Below, in pieces: positions 11,371 to 24,385 of a DNA stretch of 64,000 bases (position 1 is its first letter; each line of letters starts with the position of its first letter). The position numbers were made by a program, and so were the translations under genes. Location: assembly GCA_033961575.1 (NCBI GenBank), contig CM066728.1:178613678-178677677 (forward strand). Direction: 5' to 3'. Under the pieces are notes generated by a model, which ran no database searches, was not told where the DNA came from, and saw nothing but the letters and a program-made list of their open reading frames with translations. The stretch is from Aselliscus stoliczkanus. Taxonomy: Eukaryota; Chordata; Mammalia; Chiroptera; Hipposideridae.

Positions 11371-12324
11371 TAGTTAGAAGTGATATATGGCAGTTCTAGG
11401 CCTAACATCTCCAATATAATCCTCTAATCAACAAGCACTCTCTCTTTACATGCCTATTGGATGCAGATCATTAAAGAGCCTTAAGACTCTAGAGATTGGC
11501 AGGGCCACCAAACGGAAGGTATCAGTCCCTGAATGACTACATGGAGCAGAGCCGCACCCTGACACTCTCATAGAGTTACATTTGTGAACAGTCATTTAAC
11601 TGTGAGCAATAAATAAACCTGTATTGTGCTAAAACACTGAGACTCGTGGGAAGATGTTACTTGTTATACTGAAAACCTTTTAAAATAACATATGCTTCAA
11701 ATTTAAATGACATGTATCTAGTATTCACTGATACTAGTAAGTACTAATGCTACATTTCATTTATTATATGGGAAAATTGAAATAAGAAGATGCCATGACA
11801 TCCTAATGGTGGTTTACATTACCTAGACTGTATTAAGTACCTGGGGGTATGTGCAGGTACTGCAGGAAAAATATGAAAATGGGTTCGCGTCCATTTTTCA
11901 AACATAGTATCAAACAGTGAGTGAAGCGGTAAGAAATGAGAAAAGGAACCGAGAGTCAGGGCTGTAGTAAAGAGTCGAAGTCTAGTCTCTTGGAGCAAAG
12001 CAGGACTGAGTAACCTAGTCAAGGACTCAGAACCACACAGACCTAAGGGGAAGGCAAAGAAAACAAATAAACAAAAATACCGAGAAGCAGAAACCAAGGC
12101 ACAGCACTGATTCTGCTCCAGAGACAAATGTCAGAAAATAAAGGACAAATGACCGAGAGGGGAAGAGATTCACACAGCCAAAGCAAACATGTTTCACACA
12201 GCAGCATATAAAGTAAAATGCACTTCTTGAATACACCTAGTCTCAACCCATTTTTTCTAGGAGATCATGAACATGTCATGAAAGAGCACTGGTTTTATTT
12301 TTTTGAGAGTGTAACATCTGGGCT

Positions 12325-12480
12325 GTAGCAGTGATTCTAGCTCTGCGATTATGGCCCAGTCACATAACGCACTCCAGCTTTTATCTCCCCATCCATGCAC
12401 TACTGCCTATCCCACCCAATTCCAGGATGCCGTGAGAGGAAAAAGCAGCATTAAGTGTTAAAGTGTTTTGTAAACTCCAA
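12325..12480 (+). repeat. MIR SINE fragment
   Basis: MIR-like core: 'tgattctagctctgcgattatggcc', 'cagtcacataacgcactcc', then a degraded 3' end. Low similarity but correct order. Confidence 0.45.
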
Positions 12481-14306
12481 AGTACTATAAAACTTCAAGT
12501 GATTACTTTAATTCATGTTAAACTCATTTATCTATCACCAACTGTATGTTCAACACAGAGCGAGGCTCCGTGGAAGACAGATTTAAGCCCTTACAATGAG
12601 AAGCTTGGTAGTGTGCTGGACATTTTGTTGTCAGAGTTATTTTTTAAATGTTTCAAAAACCTCTTCTGTAGGGAATGGATATTATAATATTATTTTCAGT
12701 TGTCCCACAAGACGGTTCATCTTGTAAGTAACTCTTCTGTACCTGCGTAGGCTCTGTTTAATTTTCTTATCCACATGTAAATGTAAATTATGGCTTCCCA
12801 CAGATTATGAATCTGTTATTTTCATAGCTATTATCAGTCAGTATTTGACTTCAAATGTTATGTTTTCCCTAATTTCCATAGCTCAGGATATCAATTTGTT
12901 CAGCAGAACACATTAGAACAGTTTCTTATTTAATCTAAATTCTTTAGGAGAAGAATTTTTCTCAAAGCAAATTCTTATCGATATGAGAATTACCATTAAC
13001 TATGTGAGACCAATATCTAGGGAGTTCCATCTGCCCCATTATCATTGGGGCATCAGTCATGCTGGCAGAATTCAATATAATATAGCTTTTACTGTATTCT
13101 GCTTACTTTGTGATAACCAAAATCCATGCAAAAACACAAGCACATTCCACTTAAAATTTCTATGAGTGCAATTACTGTAGTAGAATTCATCTCCCTTCCT
13201 CACTAGATTTTTCTCTAAAGTTCTTATTAAAAATACATTAATTACAGTAAATCTAAAAAGCCTTGTGCATGGAAAGGAGGACAGTTGAGAGAAAGGGAAT
13301 AGCAGAAAAATCACTGTGTGAGCATACGCCATTTATAATAGAGGAGATTTATTCCACTTCTGAGGCAAAAAATTGCAGGACTCTAATAGTTTCACCACCT
13401 GTGAATTATTTGGGTGCACCTCATAAGCGGGTTCTTTCTTCTATTTGTTTAAAGAAATAAGTGGTATGTTCGCCAATTCTACACTACATTAATTTTCACA
13501 GAGTTTCCATTTTCATCTTCATTGCTTTTTCAGATTTTTTTCCAAAGCTTATGCCATTCTTCAACTAAAGCTTTGGGTATTTCCCCCTTCAATTTTTGTC
13601 CAGGGACTTTCTCTAAGTCAATTCAGTCTATTAGAATAAATGTTGGGACAAAGGAGGGAAGGAGTGTGATAACCTAAGACATCCTGACATAAATTCCAAG
13701 AGCCCTAAAGAAATGAGACAGGAAATTATGAGCAACCTATAATAAATTCAAACTGTCCAATAAAATAAATATACCTTACTTTGTTCTCATAGCAAGGTAC
13801 AGTAGGGTGTCCGATTTCTCAACCTACTTTGCCGCCTGTAATCTCAGTCACCATTTGAAGCCTGCCAGAGTATTGTTCAAATATTGAACTTCATCAATAG
13901 AACCAGAAACAAAAAAGGACCATGGAAACAATAAGAACTCCTACTGTTCAGGTGTTGAGGTGAGATTTAGAAAAAAATTTTTTAGAAATGTCTGTTTTTT
14001 CATTACAGTTGTTATAACCATTGGTCATTGAGACCAAATATAATTTTCCTCATGTGCCACACACTTTTACGTTGTGGCTTGTAGCTAGTCTGAGTTAACA
14101 AACATGCCTTGAAATGACTTTTACAGAGTTAGTTTAATTGACATTTGGAATACCAGGAATAGATTCATAGTGGTTTAGAATTAAAAGGAATCTTCAAGGT
14201 ACCATAAAATGTGACCTCAACTGACTTATCTCTTTGAAGGCAGGAGTTTGGTTTTGTTTTGTCTTGGATATCTTTTAATCTCTAACACCAGGCAAAGCGT
14301 GTAATA

Positions 14307-14881
14307 CAAGGTCGAACAATTAAGTTGTGAACTCATCCTAGAAAAGGTGCTAGATACCTCATTGCTGAATATCACTATAGTCACCTTCAAAGTACTCCCT
14401 TTGGGAAGCTACGCACTACTGGTGCCAGTGCCTAGTCCATCCTTCAAAGCAATTTTGGAACTCTTTTTCTGGAATGGCCATCAGAGCTGTCGTCTTATTA
14501 CCCTTGATGTCCTGAATGTCATCAAAATGTCTTCCTTTCAATATTTCCTTTATGTTGGGTAAAGAAAGAAGTCATTGGGGGCCAGATCAGGTGAATAGAG
14601 AGGGTGTTCCAATACAGTTATTTGTTTACTGGCTAAAAACTCCCTGACAGAGCTGCGTGAGCTGGTGTATTGTGGTGATGCAAGAGCCATGAATTGTTGG
14701 TGAAAAGTTCAGGTGGTCTAACTTCTTCATGCAGGCTTTTCAGCACTTCAACCAATAGTAATCTTGGTTAACTGTCCAGTTAGTACAAATTCATAGTAAA
14801 TAATCCTTCTGTTATAAAAAAAAAAAAAAAAGATTAACAACATTGTTGCAACAAGTTCGCTAACTTAATTGTCATACCTGG
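14307..14881 (-). mobile_element. internally deleted mariner with both terminal repeats
   Basis: Inverted ends of about 29 bp match each other (left CAAGGTCGAACAATTAAG; right, reverse-complemented, CCAGGTATGACAATTAAG). TA flanks both ends (14305-14306 and 14882-14883). The - strand encodes the C-terminal part of a mariner transposase, including the SPDLAPNDFFLYP block that carries the third catalytic Asp, but with stops and without the N-terminal DNA-binding half. At 575 bp it is less than half the usual length of about 1.3 kb. A poly-A run near 14815-14832 interrupts the right part. It is non-functional and would need a transposase supplied in trans. Confidence 0.88.
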
Positions 14882-16052
14882 TAAATGTGAAGCATTCAAT
14901 GTAAGTTTGTTGTTTCAATAAATGAGTTCATTGCCTAATTCAGTCCTTTTATTTTGCAGATAATTGAATTTAAAATATAAAAGTGTGCAAAGAGATTTGA
15001 GATGTATTAGCCAGGAACACCTTGTAGGTAGGATCTAACTCCTGGAAGCTGGATCTCTTTTTTTTAAGCCCATACTCCTTTGAGAAAGAGTTCATTCTCT
15101 TTCTCTTATCCTGTGTGGCCTTTAAGGCCCTTTGCATACTTGTAAGAGCCAGACAGGCTGGCCTTGGTAGAGCAAGGTTGAAATGTTGAAATTGTCACAT
15201 GCAGAAGAAGCCAAAGAACCCATGAAGCTGATGAAAAATCATCCTGAGTAAAAACTCAAGAGTCATTGTTGGTTCGTTAGAGTGACCTGGCAAAAAGGGG
15301 ACTGACGTTCATAAAGCTTGTCTCTAGCCCTAGACCTGTGTCATATCAATAAGTTCATTTCTCTTGCTTGCCACCTGAATGAAAAAATGTGAAGGTTTTG
15401 GTGATATATATATGAAAGTCACTTCATGCAGGACCTCACACATAGTAGGCCTTCAAGAAGTATTAGCTTCCTTCCCTCTTTACAAAATAGCATATTTGTT
15501 GAGAGTCTGTTGTATATGAGGCACCATGCTAGCTACTGGGTATACTGTGTTGAATAAAGTAGACATGATTCTAAAGATGGGTCTTTCTACATATAATATC
15601 AGAAAGGATTTGGGACAGGGAAGAAAGAAGGCAGGCAGGAATTAATTGGCCAGTACTTTCCATTGGTTTTATGTTGCTGTCATGATATTTTCTTTAAATT
15701 GTATATTTAACTATTGCTGATGTAAGGGGGTCTCTGCCTAAAGAAATAGACACATTAATTCATTATTTATAGTGATTCAAGAAAGAATGTGTTAGAAAAA
15801 CTCTAAAACTCTAAAGATTTATATTTAAGGTCACTTCTTTGAGTTATGCCTTTTTTCCCCTGGAATCCTCTTTTTTAGTAATACTGAAACCTAAGCTTAA
15901 TGAGTGTATTACTTTGTCTCAGTGTTTATTTGATACATAAACACCTGTCTTTTCCATTTTAGGGCTATGCTTAAATAGTGAAAGCTTTAAACCAGCCTCT
16001 CATTCAAAGAATAAAGGGCCTCAGTGGCATATAGAGAGCATTAATGAAAGTA

Positions 16053-16100
16053 GTTTAGCATGCTCTGAAAAGGTTAGCTGAAAAGGTTTAGCATGCTCTG
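16053..16100 (+). repeat. local direct duplication with GTTTAGCATGCTCTG
   Basis: GTTTAGCATGCTCTG occurs twice 33 bp apart, with AAAAGGTT also repeated between the copies. This indicates a small tandem duplication in intron 1. Confidence 0.75.
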
Positions 16101-16609
16101 TGGAAACCATTAGTATATAAGACCTTTACAAATCTTTGAGCATCATCCTAGTGACCAATCAGCATGTTCTCAGCTCTGTGCTAGAAAGGGCTCTGATTTT
16201 CCAACACCTCTGCCATGGCCCTATCACCAGTCCCAACCTGCCTTAATCCGAGGCAGACATTCTTACCCCAGTTGATTCACTTGGCTGACTTGAGTTCAGT
16301 GCTGCTGGGACTCATATCAGTGGGACTGTTTTGGCTGTAGGCTCCAAGATCTTGATTTTGAGAAACCCATTTAGTGGTTGATGTCTACATTAGAGTTCTA
16401 GATAATTGAAAGCAGTGATTCCCAGCCTTTTGGATTTCATAGGCCATGAACATTTCAGAAGTAAATAAGGATGTGTTCATAAGTAGGTAGGAAGTATAGA
16501 CAACAGATACAATGTTTCTAATTTCTTTATTTTGCTAAGACATTAATAAAGTAAACTGCTATCGCCATCATTTCACAAATGAAATAATAGTTAATGCTGC
16601 AACATGAGA

Positions 16610-16795
16610 TGCATTTTACATATATTAAATTATCTAATTCTCATAACAACCCTATGGAGTAGTTACAACTATTTTTCTCATTGTACAGATGAAGAAACTG
16701 AGACATGGAGTGGTTATATAACATGCTTCAGGCCAGTCAGCTAGTTAGTGGCAGAGAGCAGATTCGAACCCAGGCAGAGTTCATTCTTGTCCCAG
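16610..16795 (-). repeat. MIR SINE, antisense
   Basis: Good antisense MIR match: 'tctcataacaaccctatggagtag', 'cagatgaagaaactgag', 'cagctagttagtggcag' and 'gattcgaacccaggc'. Confidence 0.85.
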
Positions 16796-17154
16796 CTCTA
16801 CCATTTTTTTTCTTCACTGCTGCAAACGAAAGGTTGTTTGAATAAGCCCAGAGTTCCAAGCATACAGAAGAAAACCTAACTCACCGCATCTAGCTTTATG
16901 GAAAGCTAAGCAGTGTCCTTCTTTTTATTTCTTCTTTGTATCGGTAAAAACTTAGTCACAGACAGGCATGCTGTATGCCAAACACTTTCCTTGGGACACG
17001 AAGGTAAACAAGACACAGTCATACCCCCAGGAAACACACAGATTCTAAACACAGTCTTAAAAAGATAACACAGGCAGAGGCTGAGTAGAGGAAATAAGGT
17101 TCTGCAGCAGCACAAGGAAGGAAATTGGCATTCCTTGTCTGCAGTGCCCCAGGC

Positions 17155-17450
17155 TCTGTGCTAGGCACAGAATAACTTGACTTTGAGATGGGTCACTGAA
17201 GGTGACATGAAAGAAGAGACATTTAAAGGGAGTCTTAGAGGATCAATGGAGGCTCACCAGGCAGACAAGAGAGTGAAAGGGGGCCTTACAGGCAGCCGCA
17301 CCTGCATGGGCAGAGGCACAGAGGAGGGAAAAGGAAGGTGATTTCAAGGATCAGTGAGTAAATCCCAGTGGCTGGAGCATAGCCAGGTCATGCAGGGCCT
17401 TGCATGCCATGCCCAGGAGCTTTGAGCCAAGCCTGTCTTACAGAGTGACA
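17155..17450 (+). repeat. ancient mammalian interspersed repeat, class not resolved
   Basis: Phrases such as 'gggcagaggcacagagg', 'gtggctggagcatag' and 'catgcagggccttgcatgcc' recur in the same order in many mammalian introns. I recognise the pattern as repetitive but cannot name the family with certainty. Similar material appears at 25866-27350 and 62583-63260. Confidence 0.45.
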
Positions 17451-19562
17451 GCTGTAATGGCCCCACGGAGTGGAGAGTTCCCCCGAGACTCAAAGGCCAG
17501 TTAGAACATTATTGCTCCTTTCCTGGTGAGAAGCCGTGAAGGCTGAAGGCGGCAGCAGCAGTGGAAAGGAGAGAAAAGCATCCATGTTTGTGGCTACAAA
17601 GCTCTCTGCAGGAAAAATTCCTTCGCTTTATATCTGGTGGCCTCAGAGACTCTTAAAGCACCAACTGTGTGCTGGGTTCTTTAGGTCCCACTGCTTAGCA
17701 TACAGCCTGTAGCCTGGCACTGAGCAGGTGCTCAGATATTTGCTGAATGAACAGGTGAAAGAGTGAATACTTTTATTCAAGGGCTCCCTGTTCAAAATTG
17801 TGACCTGCAGTCAGGTTTTGTTTTTCCCCTCAAATGATGGCAGGCCCCCTGGAACAACAAATGTATCAGTATCCTAAAAAGTTAAGAACTTTCTTCCACT
17901 CTCTCAGGAATGAGTGAATTCAGGCTCAGCCTTACTGAAGAGATTGCCATACTGTTGTGACTTAACCCTTTATTCACTCTCAATGAACCTTTCAAAATAA
18001 ATAATGCATATTTCAAATGGGCACCCCTGTACTTTTTGAAAGCTTTACCACTCTCGTGTAACACAGAGTCTGTAACATGGAGTCATTTTTGTCCTGTAAT
18101 CAGAGACTACAGTATTTTCCCATGTGTGGTTATTTATCTATCTGTTTCTCACCAAACAGTGCCCTATTCAGCTCTTCAGATTCATGTCTCAGTTATTAAT
18201 CTTTCCTTGGGAAGCCAACAAATATCTTTGCCCTAATTCTTGCAGTGTTCCACGTTATCTAATATGAGCTACACATGCAAAGCTCCATTTGAAAATAGCT
18301 GAAACTCTAGCATGAAGGGTCTAAATTTATCTACCCTGATTAAATACTAATTGTGCTCTTCAGGAAATAATCAAGCCATATCTAAAATTCATAAATTTAT
18401 TATTTTATATGAAAAATATAATGTGATCCAAAAAAATAACCCACACTTTATTAATTAAATGTCACATATATTTTTTCTAAGTTTTTCTTTATGAATCCAA
18501 TTGCTAAGGCATCAGAGTTTTAATCAGGCATTGGAATCTTGGAGGTATATAATTTCTTCATCTCTCAATTATGCATAGTCTCCAATATGCATGTAGCTCT
18601 TTACTCAGCATTAATACAAAATAGATTATAGCTTGGCCTCACCTCATATAGTAGATTTGCTTTGGAACAGTATCAAACAGATATGTATGTTTTAAATCAT
18701 ATGGTCTTTCTGACTTTCATTCTAATTTTGGACACCTACCACTTTAACTTTCCTCCCTCCTTCCCCCAAAACTAACTGCAAACAACATAAAACTCTCTTC
18801 AGACTTAGCAAGGGGGAAAAAATGTGATTTTTCAGTCTCCTCCTATGGGCCAAGTATTGAGCTATTTGTTTATAGATGTTACCTCAGATAAATCTTAACC
18901 ACAACCCATTTCACAGAAAAGAAATCTGAGTACGAGAACCTAAAGGGTGGTGTGAGTTCCTCTACGTTTAGTGTACGTGTATTCAATTTTTTTTTTTTTT
19001 GCAAACAAATCATATTAAAATATGCAGTACAGACTATTTTCCATGTTGTTGGAACTATGTTATTTGGACTCTGTCAGCAGGAGCCTCCCCAACGTGCTGA
19101 GTGATTTCCACAGTTTCAGAACCAAGTTCATTAGAGTTCACTGCTTGTACCGTATTTCATCGATCCTAAGATACACATTTATTTTTTCAGATTTTAGAAA
19201 TGTGGATGAATCTTATAATTGATAGTGGGTCACAGATTAATGGGTGGCTTCTTTTTTTGTTGTTCTTCTTGGTACATCAAATAATGTGATTTCATACTGT
19301 GGCATCTTGAATTCTATGAAATACTGTGTCAGGATCTTTCCTATATCTAACCAATGGGAGCAAACCTAGGCTCGAGATTCAGATGCAAAAACATGATCCA
19401 TGGACTCCTCTCCTCCTTCCTTCTGCCCTCCTTCCTTGGATGCAGATGGTTTCTGCCTTTCCTTGCCAATCTATGACACTGAGTTTGTACGCTGAGCTTA
19501 CCTTACTCCTGGTCTGGCCCATACCAAGGTCAAAGCCCCCTTACCTAGGAACTCCTTTGTTC

Positions 19563-19564
<2 letters not shown>

Positions 19565-19597
<33 letters not shown>
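19565..19597 (+). repeat. (GT)n microsatellite
   Basis: About 16 uninterrupted GT units between TCTTA and ATATACAC. Confidence 0.95.
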
Positions 19598-19639
19598 TAT
19601 ACACATGCAGTTTTCTTATCTGTAAGCAATGTAATGTAA

Positions 19640-19800
19640 TGCAGTAGTTCCTAATTTGGGGACAGTCTCAGAATCAGCTGAGCACTTGTTAAAATTAAAA
19701 TGATCAAAGCCCAGGTCCTCCTACTCATGAGCTTGGACCCCTGGATACTTCCTTAGCTCTCCAGGTGATTCTGATAAACACCAGGTTGAGCACCTTCCTG
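19640..19800 (+). mobile_element. MER5A-like hAT (Charlie) MITE
   Basis: Begins with a degraded 'cagtagttcctaa' (MER5 type: cagtggttctcaa). It continues with 'cagaatcagctgagcacttgtt', 'cccaggtcctcc' and 'ccaggtgattctgat', and ends near 'ccaggttgagcacc'. This order is characteristic of MER5A. It is an old, immobile nonautonomous element. Confidence 0.75.
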
Positions 19801-19802
19801 GT

Positions 19803-20045
19803 GTGGTTGCGAAGGGCAGAACTCTTTGGCCAGGCTGCCTGGATTCAAATCCTGGCTCCACCAGGGTAACCTTCCTGTTATTTTCTGTGTCTCAGTTTCC
19901 TTGTCTGCAAAACAGGGACCAACAATAGCATCTACCTCAAAGGATTATTGTGAAATTTAATAAAACGAGTCACGCAACATACTTAGCGCAATAGCTCACA
20001 CACGTAGCCAGTGCCCAGTAAACATCAGCATTTATTATTATTCCC
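19803..20045 (+). repeat. MIR SINE, nearly complete
   Basis: Full MIR order: 'ctgcctggattcaaatcctggctcc', 'tgtctcagtttccttgtctgcaaaa', 'aggattattgtgaaattta' and 'gtgcccagtaaacatcagc', followed by TTATTATTATT. Confidence 0.9.
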
Positions 20046-20309
20046 CTCCTACAGGCTGAAATTCCTCTATCTCATTCCCAGAAACCAATCTCTTATCTTT
20101 TCCCCAATTCAAGGCAGCTGATGGCTTTGCCTGCTCACTGAAATCTCCCATGCAATCTCAAAGGGGCTGGGAAGAAAAACTGGGATTTTCTTTTTAATTT
20201 TGGGGTTGTCCGGAGCCTGTTGAAGTCAGAGAGCCTGAAACAGAATAAAGATAAAGGCTGATTCAAGAAAGTCATCTTGTGAATTCACTCATAAACATTG
20301 TCTAATTCA

Positions 20310-20500
20310 GGCTTCTCACCGTTCTCTGCATCAAAATCACCTTGAGAACTCAGACTAAAAATTTCTGGGCAGCCACCAACCTCCCTCCTGTAGGAGAGTC
20401 AGGTTCAGGTGGTTTCGGGAGGGGCCCAGACATAGGCAATTTTCCTTGAGTTCCTAGGTAATCTGAATATGTAGCTACAGTTGATAACCACTGATCTAAT
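20310..20500 (+). mobile_element. MER5/MER20-like hAT MITE
   Basis: Shows 'gcttctcaccgttctctgcatca', 'atcaccttgagaactcag' and 'aggtggtttcgggaggggccc', and ends 'gttgataaccactg', the reverse complement of a typical cagtggttctcaac end. Ends are consistent with a Charlie-type hAT element. Confidence 0.7.
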
Positions 20501-20634
20501 TGAATATTAAAAAGATTCTAAACACTTCTCACCTGTTGGGGCTTTGTCTCTTATCTTTGAAGATGATCTATAGAGCCCACCCATCTCAAAAAAAAAAAAA
20601 AAAAGAGTACTTCTTCCTTAAAATAGGGATACTA

Positions 20635-20713
20635 TTAGGTTGTCAGAAAAGTCATCACGTATTTTTTCTGTTTTTCATTGCAAAAATGCGTCATGACTTT
20701 TCCAACAACCCAA
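20635..20713 (+). mobile_element. 79-bp mariner-derived MITE
   Basis: An almost pure inverted repeat. The left arm TTAGGTTGTCAGAAAAGTCA pairs with the right arm TGACTTTTCCAACAACCCAA around a short centre, and TA flanks both ends (20633-20634, 20714-20715). The right arm is nearly identical to the 3' end of the full-length mariner at 35902-37181, so the MITE and that mariner belong to one family. Its size and architecture parallel MADE1/Hsmar1 in primates. Confidence 0.9.
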
Positions 20714-21424
20714 TACTATACCAATTCCAATAACTTATATAGTTGATGTGAATGCATTTTGTAAATTATAAGAGTGTGTGGGGGGGGCAGGGGAGAGGGA
20801 GAGAGAGGAAGGATTATGATGCATGGTGTGAAGAAGATTATCCTATTTGTTAGGTAGCATGCACAAAGGGACCCAGTACTCTTCCAGTTAATAGGATGTA
20901 ATGTAATCTGAGCTATAATCTACCAGCCATTTAAATGTATAAACATTTTATTCAAAAATAGAAGTCATGCACATTTTATACAAGTTAGAAATTAGAATCT
21001 TTCTGAGCCTGGTTTGAAGAAACAAAATAAAACAAAACAGATACTGTGAGGGAATCCAGTCTTCTGCATATACTAGTCATCTAATCTTTCATTTTCATTA
21101 TTTTCCTTTTACTGGGTGGCCATTGTGTCCCATTAAATATTTGTTCTTATTTCCCCCTGCTTTCTTCAGACAGCCGAGTTTAATTCCTGTCCAGATGACT
21201 GACTTACTCATTCATCCTTATCCCACTTAATTCCACATAAAGAGATTCTAAATTCCTCTTTATCTTTTGGGAAAGTAGTTGTAAGGTAGATTTTGCTCTT
21301 ATCCTTTTTACAGCAACACTTCACCTCCCCCCCAACCTTTTTTCTAAAATGCCCATAAACCTGCTGTGCCTCTTAGGGATATTATGAGGAAAAATGACTA
21401 CGTGTAAGCACTTTGAAAACTCTA

Positions 21425-21550
21425 AAACTCCAATCATATCATGCCCTGCTCCAAAGCCTTCATTGGCTTCAGCTGTCATTCTATTCAAGGACCAATCCCT
21501 CAGCTGGAACGCAAGGCCCTCTCCCAGACTACCATTCCAACCTTATCGAC
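21425..21550 (+). repeat. LINE-2 fragment
   Basis: The run 'ccctgctccaaagccttcattggct' then 'attcaaggaccaatccctcagctgg' and 'acgcaaggccctct' matches the usual L2 phrase order. Short and diverged. Confidence 0.55.
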
Positions 21551-21849
21551 ACTGAGTACAGGGGAACTGACCTGGCCAGAACTGGAAGCAGAGGGGATAC
21601 CTGTTGTGTATCACGTAGCTGACGGTAAGAAGAGCCCCATTTAGGACACTCAGATGGAATGGAAAAGGGAACAGAAAGGAGATACATTGTAGAAGTACAA
21701 TGCAGTATATAGTACAGGATATTGGGTATGTGTGTGTAGATGGGTGGGGTGGAGTGGGGTACAGGACAGAGAGGTCAGAGGGAGGGGAAATGTTTTCATA
21801 TATTTATAACTGTTAAAGGAAAGACTGGTAAAGTATTGAGGATCCAAAT

Positions 21850-22340
21850 ATTGAGTTTGGTTTTGGACATGTTGAGTTCAAAGTACTAACACAGTATTCA
21901 GGTGAGTAGAAATAAAAGCCTGGAGATTGGGGTATAGATGTTTTTGTATATCATCCACAAAAGGAAGAGTACAAGCGAAGGAAAGGTAAGATCAACGGGA
22001 GCTCAGACAGAAGAGCAAGGGTCCAAGGACAGAACTTGGAGGATCAAGCATTGACTAGTCAGAATGAGTAAGAAAAGGCGAGTGGAACAGGCCAGTAGTC
22101 ACTGCCAGAGAAACCAGGGGGGAAATATCCCACAGCAAGGTCTGAGGAAAGGTCATAGGATGTGGTGAATTACAAGATTCTTATGAATTTCAGAGGAACC
22201 GTGTCACTTAAGCGGTTGGGCAGAAGCCACATTGCACAGAGTTGAGGAATTTGAGGGAATTAAGGAAGTGGGTGCAGTGGACGTGGATCAGCCTTGCAAG
22301 AAGTTTAAAAGTGAAAGGGAAGGAGGCAGGACACACTTGA
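21850..22340 (+). repeat. possible ancient interspersed repeat
   Basis: Purine-rich phrases ('ggacatgttgagttcaaag', 'ggtccaaggacagaacttgg', 'gaatgagtaagaaaagg') resemble the downstream part of the same unnamed old repeat seen at 25866-27350. Assignment is weak; no coding potential is seen. Confidence 0.3.
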
Positions 22341-24385
22341 ACTCTCACCGCTGACCAAGTGGCAAGAAAAAGCAGGAAAGCCCAAAGCAGGAATTAGGAG
22401 ATAAAAGTCAGCTCGGTTTTAATAAAAATAGGAGAAAGTGCTTTCGTCTTAATAGCTCAAAGAATGCTGATAGCAGCCGTGTGTGAAATTGATTTCTGAG
22501 GCCCAGCACTCGAGACAGAGAGGCTGTGAGGCAAATAGGGTAGTAAACCATGATTTAGCACCTTCGCTTTCTCTGCTTATTACAAAACAGGCTTTAAAAT
22601 AGAAGCCTGTGGTGCGCCTCAGCAATCTTGATATTGTCAGTGGCCAAGATCCATTTTAATATATTCCTGGGCATTCCAGTGATTGATTATAACATTACTT
22701 TAGACAGCAGTCTGTTAACTTTTCTCCTTGCTAAACATGTTAATGCAATGCATATAAATATTACTCCTACCATTAAATAATAGTTAAAGATGCTGAAGGA
22801 ATTTTTTTTTTTTTTTGCTGAAAACAGAAAGGTGTTAGACTCGAAATGCTTCCATGTCGAAAGCAAAAATTAAATTTTATAAATTCTGAGAGAAACAGTA
22901 TTTGATTCTAGTTGATCAAGCATTGAGGGTAGAGAAGGGCTCACAGGAATCACAAAAAAAGTATTATATTTCATATGCTAATAAACATTTAATAAGTGGT
23001 TTCACTAATGGCTCCTTTACATTCATTTAATTTACAAATGAATGGAAGATTATATTACTTCCCATGTGTACAATACTAAATGATATTTTTCAGGTATAAT
23101 TTTAAAATGCTAGCAGTACAGGAAATTTAGCTAGTTCAAAAATATAAATGGTTTTCATGAACTTGATGGAGAGCTAGGAAGAGAAAACTGGTATATATGT
23201 TTCCAATCACCAATATTGTTTTCTATCTCAATACACGTAGATCTATACTTCCTACAGATAATGATGACAAGTTATAATTGAGAAAAATAAGTTATTTTTA
23301 GAAAACCAACGTCTTTCTTGCAGTGTTTCAAAATAAAGAACTTACACAACAATCCATGCTGCACAATATTAAAGAAAAAAATTGTAAGCTATTATGTTTA
23401 TGAAATAAATAATAATTTAGCGAAGTCTTGCTCTGATTGCTGTAGTTACAACAAAAGCTATACCACCAAGGCAACTGACCCTCAATTGTTACTGATAAAG
23501 GACTTAATATGTGGGAAATATATCTGGAAATCTGAATATTTTAAAAAGTAATCACTGTAAGTTTTACCAATAGAGAACCACAATAACAGAGTTTCTGCTT
23601 TGATACAAAACAAATTATATCATGGAAATTATTAATATAGTTATTGGTAGAAATGTCATAAAAAGACAAAACCATTCTTTCTCAACACTTGGATAGGAAA
23701 TAAGCCAATACAGAAACTGAAAAACATCATATAAAGCTTTTATCTCATCATTTGGTAAACTTGGCTTACATGTACTTGCTGATATTCAAAGATTTAAATA
23801 GTACACACTTATCAATAAAAAGTACAGAGTATTATCAGCATGTCTTATTATTCAGAAGCCACTAGGATTTGACAGAGGTTCTGGATGCTGATAACTGCGT
23901 TAGTAAAGAAAATCAGTCCCAATAGAGTGTCTTCATTTCAAGAATTACTTTTTAATTAAGCAATTCTTAGAGCTGAAGCAATAGGATCATCTCTACTCGA
24001 ATTTCATTTAGTAATTGTACTGGTCAACTCTTTCATATTTTAGCCTTTTTATTTTTTAAATAATCTTTACACCAGACCCATGAGTTAAATCAAGCAAATG
24101 TACATGTCTCATTTTACAGGTTAGAAACTGATTTGTAAATACACTTTCATGAGATTGGCTATTTTAGACTTGTAGACATCTTTATGGCTAAGCATGTCTT
24201 AGAAAAGATCTGGCCAAAATTCCTTCTTGGGGAAGTGACTGAACTGAGACACAAAGAACTAAGTGGCCTTAAATACCACAATGGCCAGGGCCTGATCCCA
24301 GCCTGTTTCCCTGTTTAGAAGATTTTGCCATCAGTACTATCTATGCCCATTCTCTGAAACATTTTAAAATTTAAAATGCTCACAA

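Noticed and set aside
14347..14562. 71-codon + strand frame
   Set aside because: Shadow of the decayed - strand mariner transposase.
16395..16500. Possible hAT (Charlie-like) end at 'gcagtgattcccagcctttt'
   Set aside because: Only one terminal-like end is visible and the interior does not follow a family I can name.
19146..19245. Possible DNA-transposon end at 'ccgtatttcatcgatcctaag'
   Set aside because: The phrase resembles a repeat I have seen in mammals, but I could not find a matching inverted end or target duplication.
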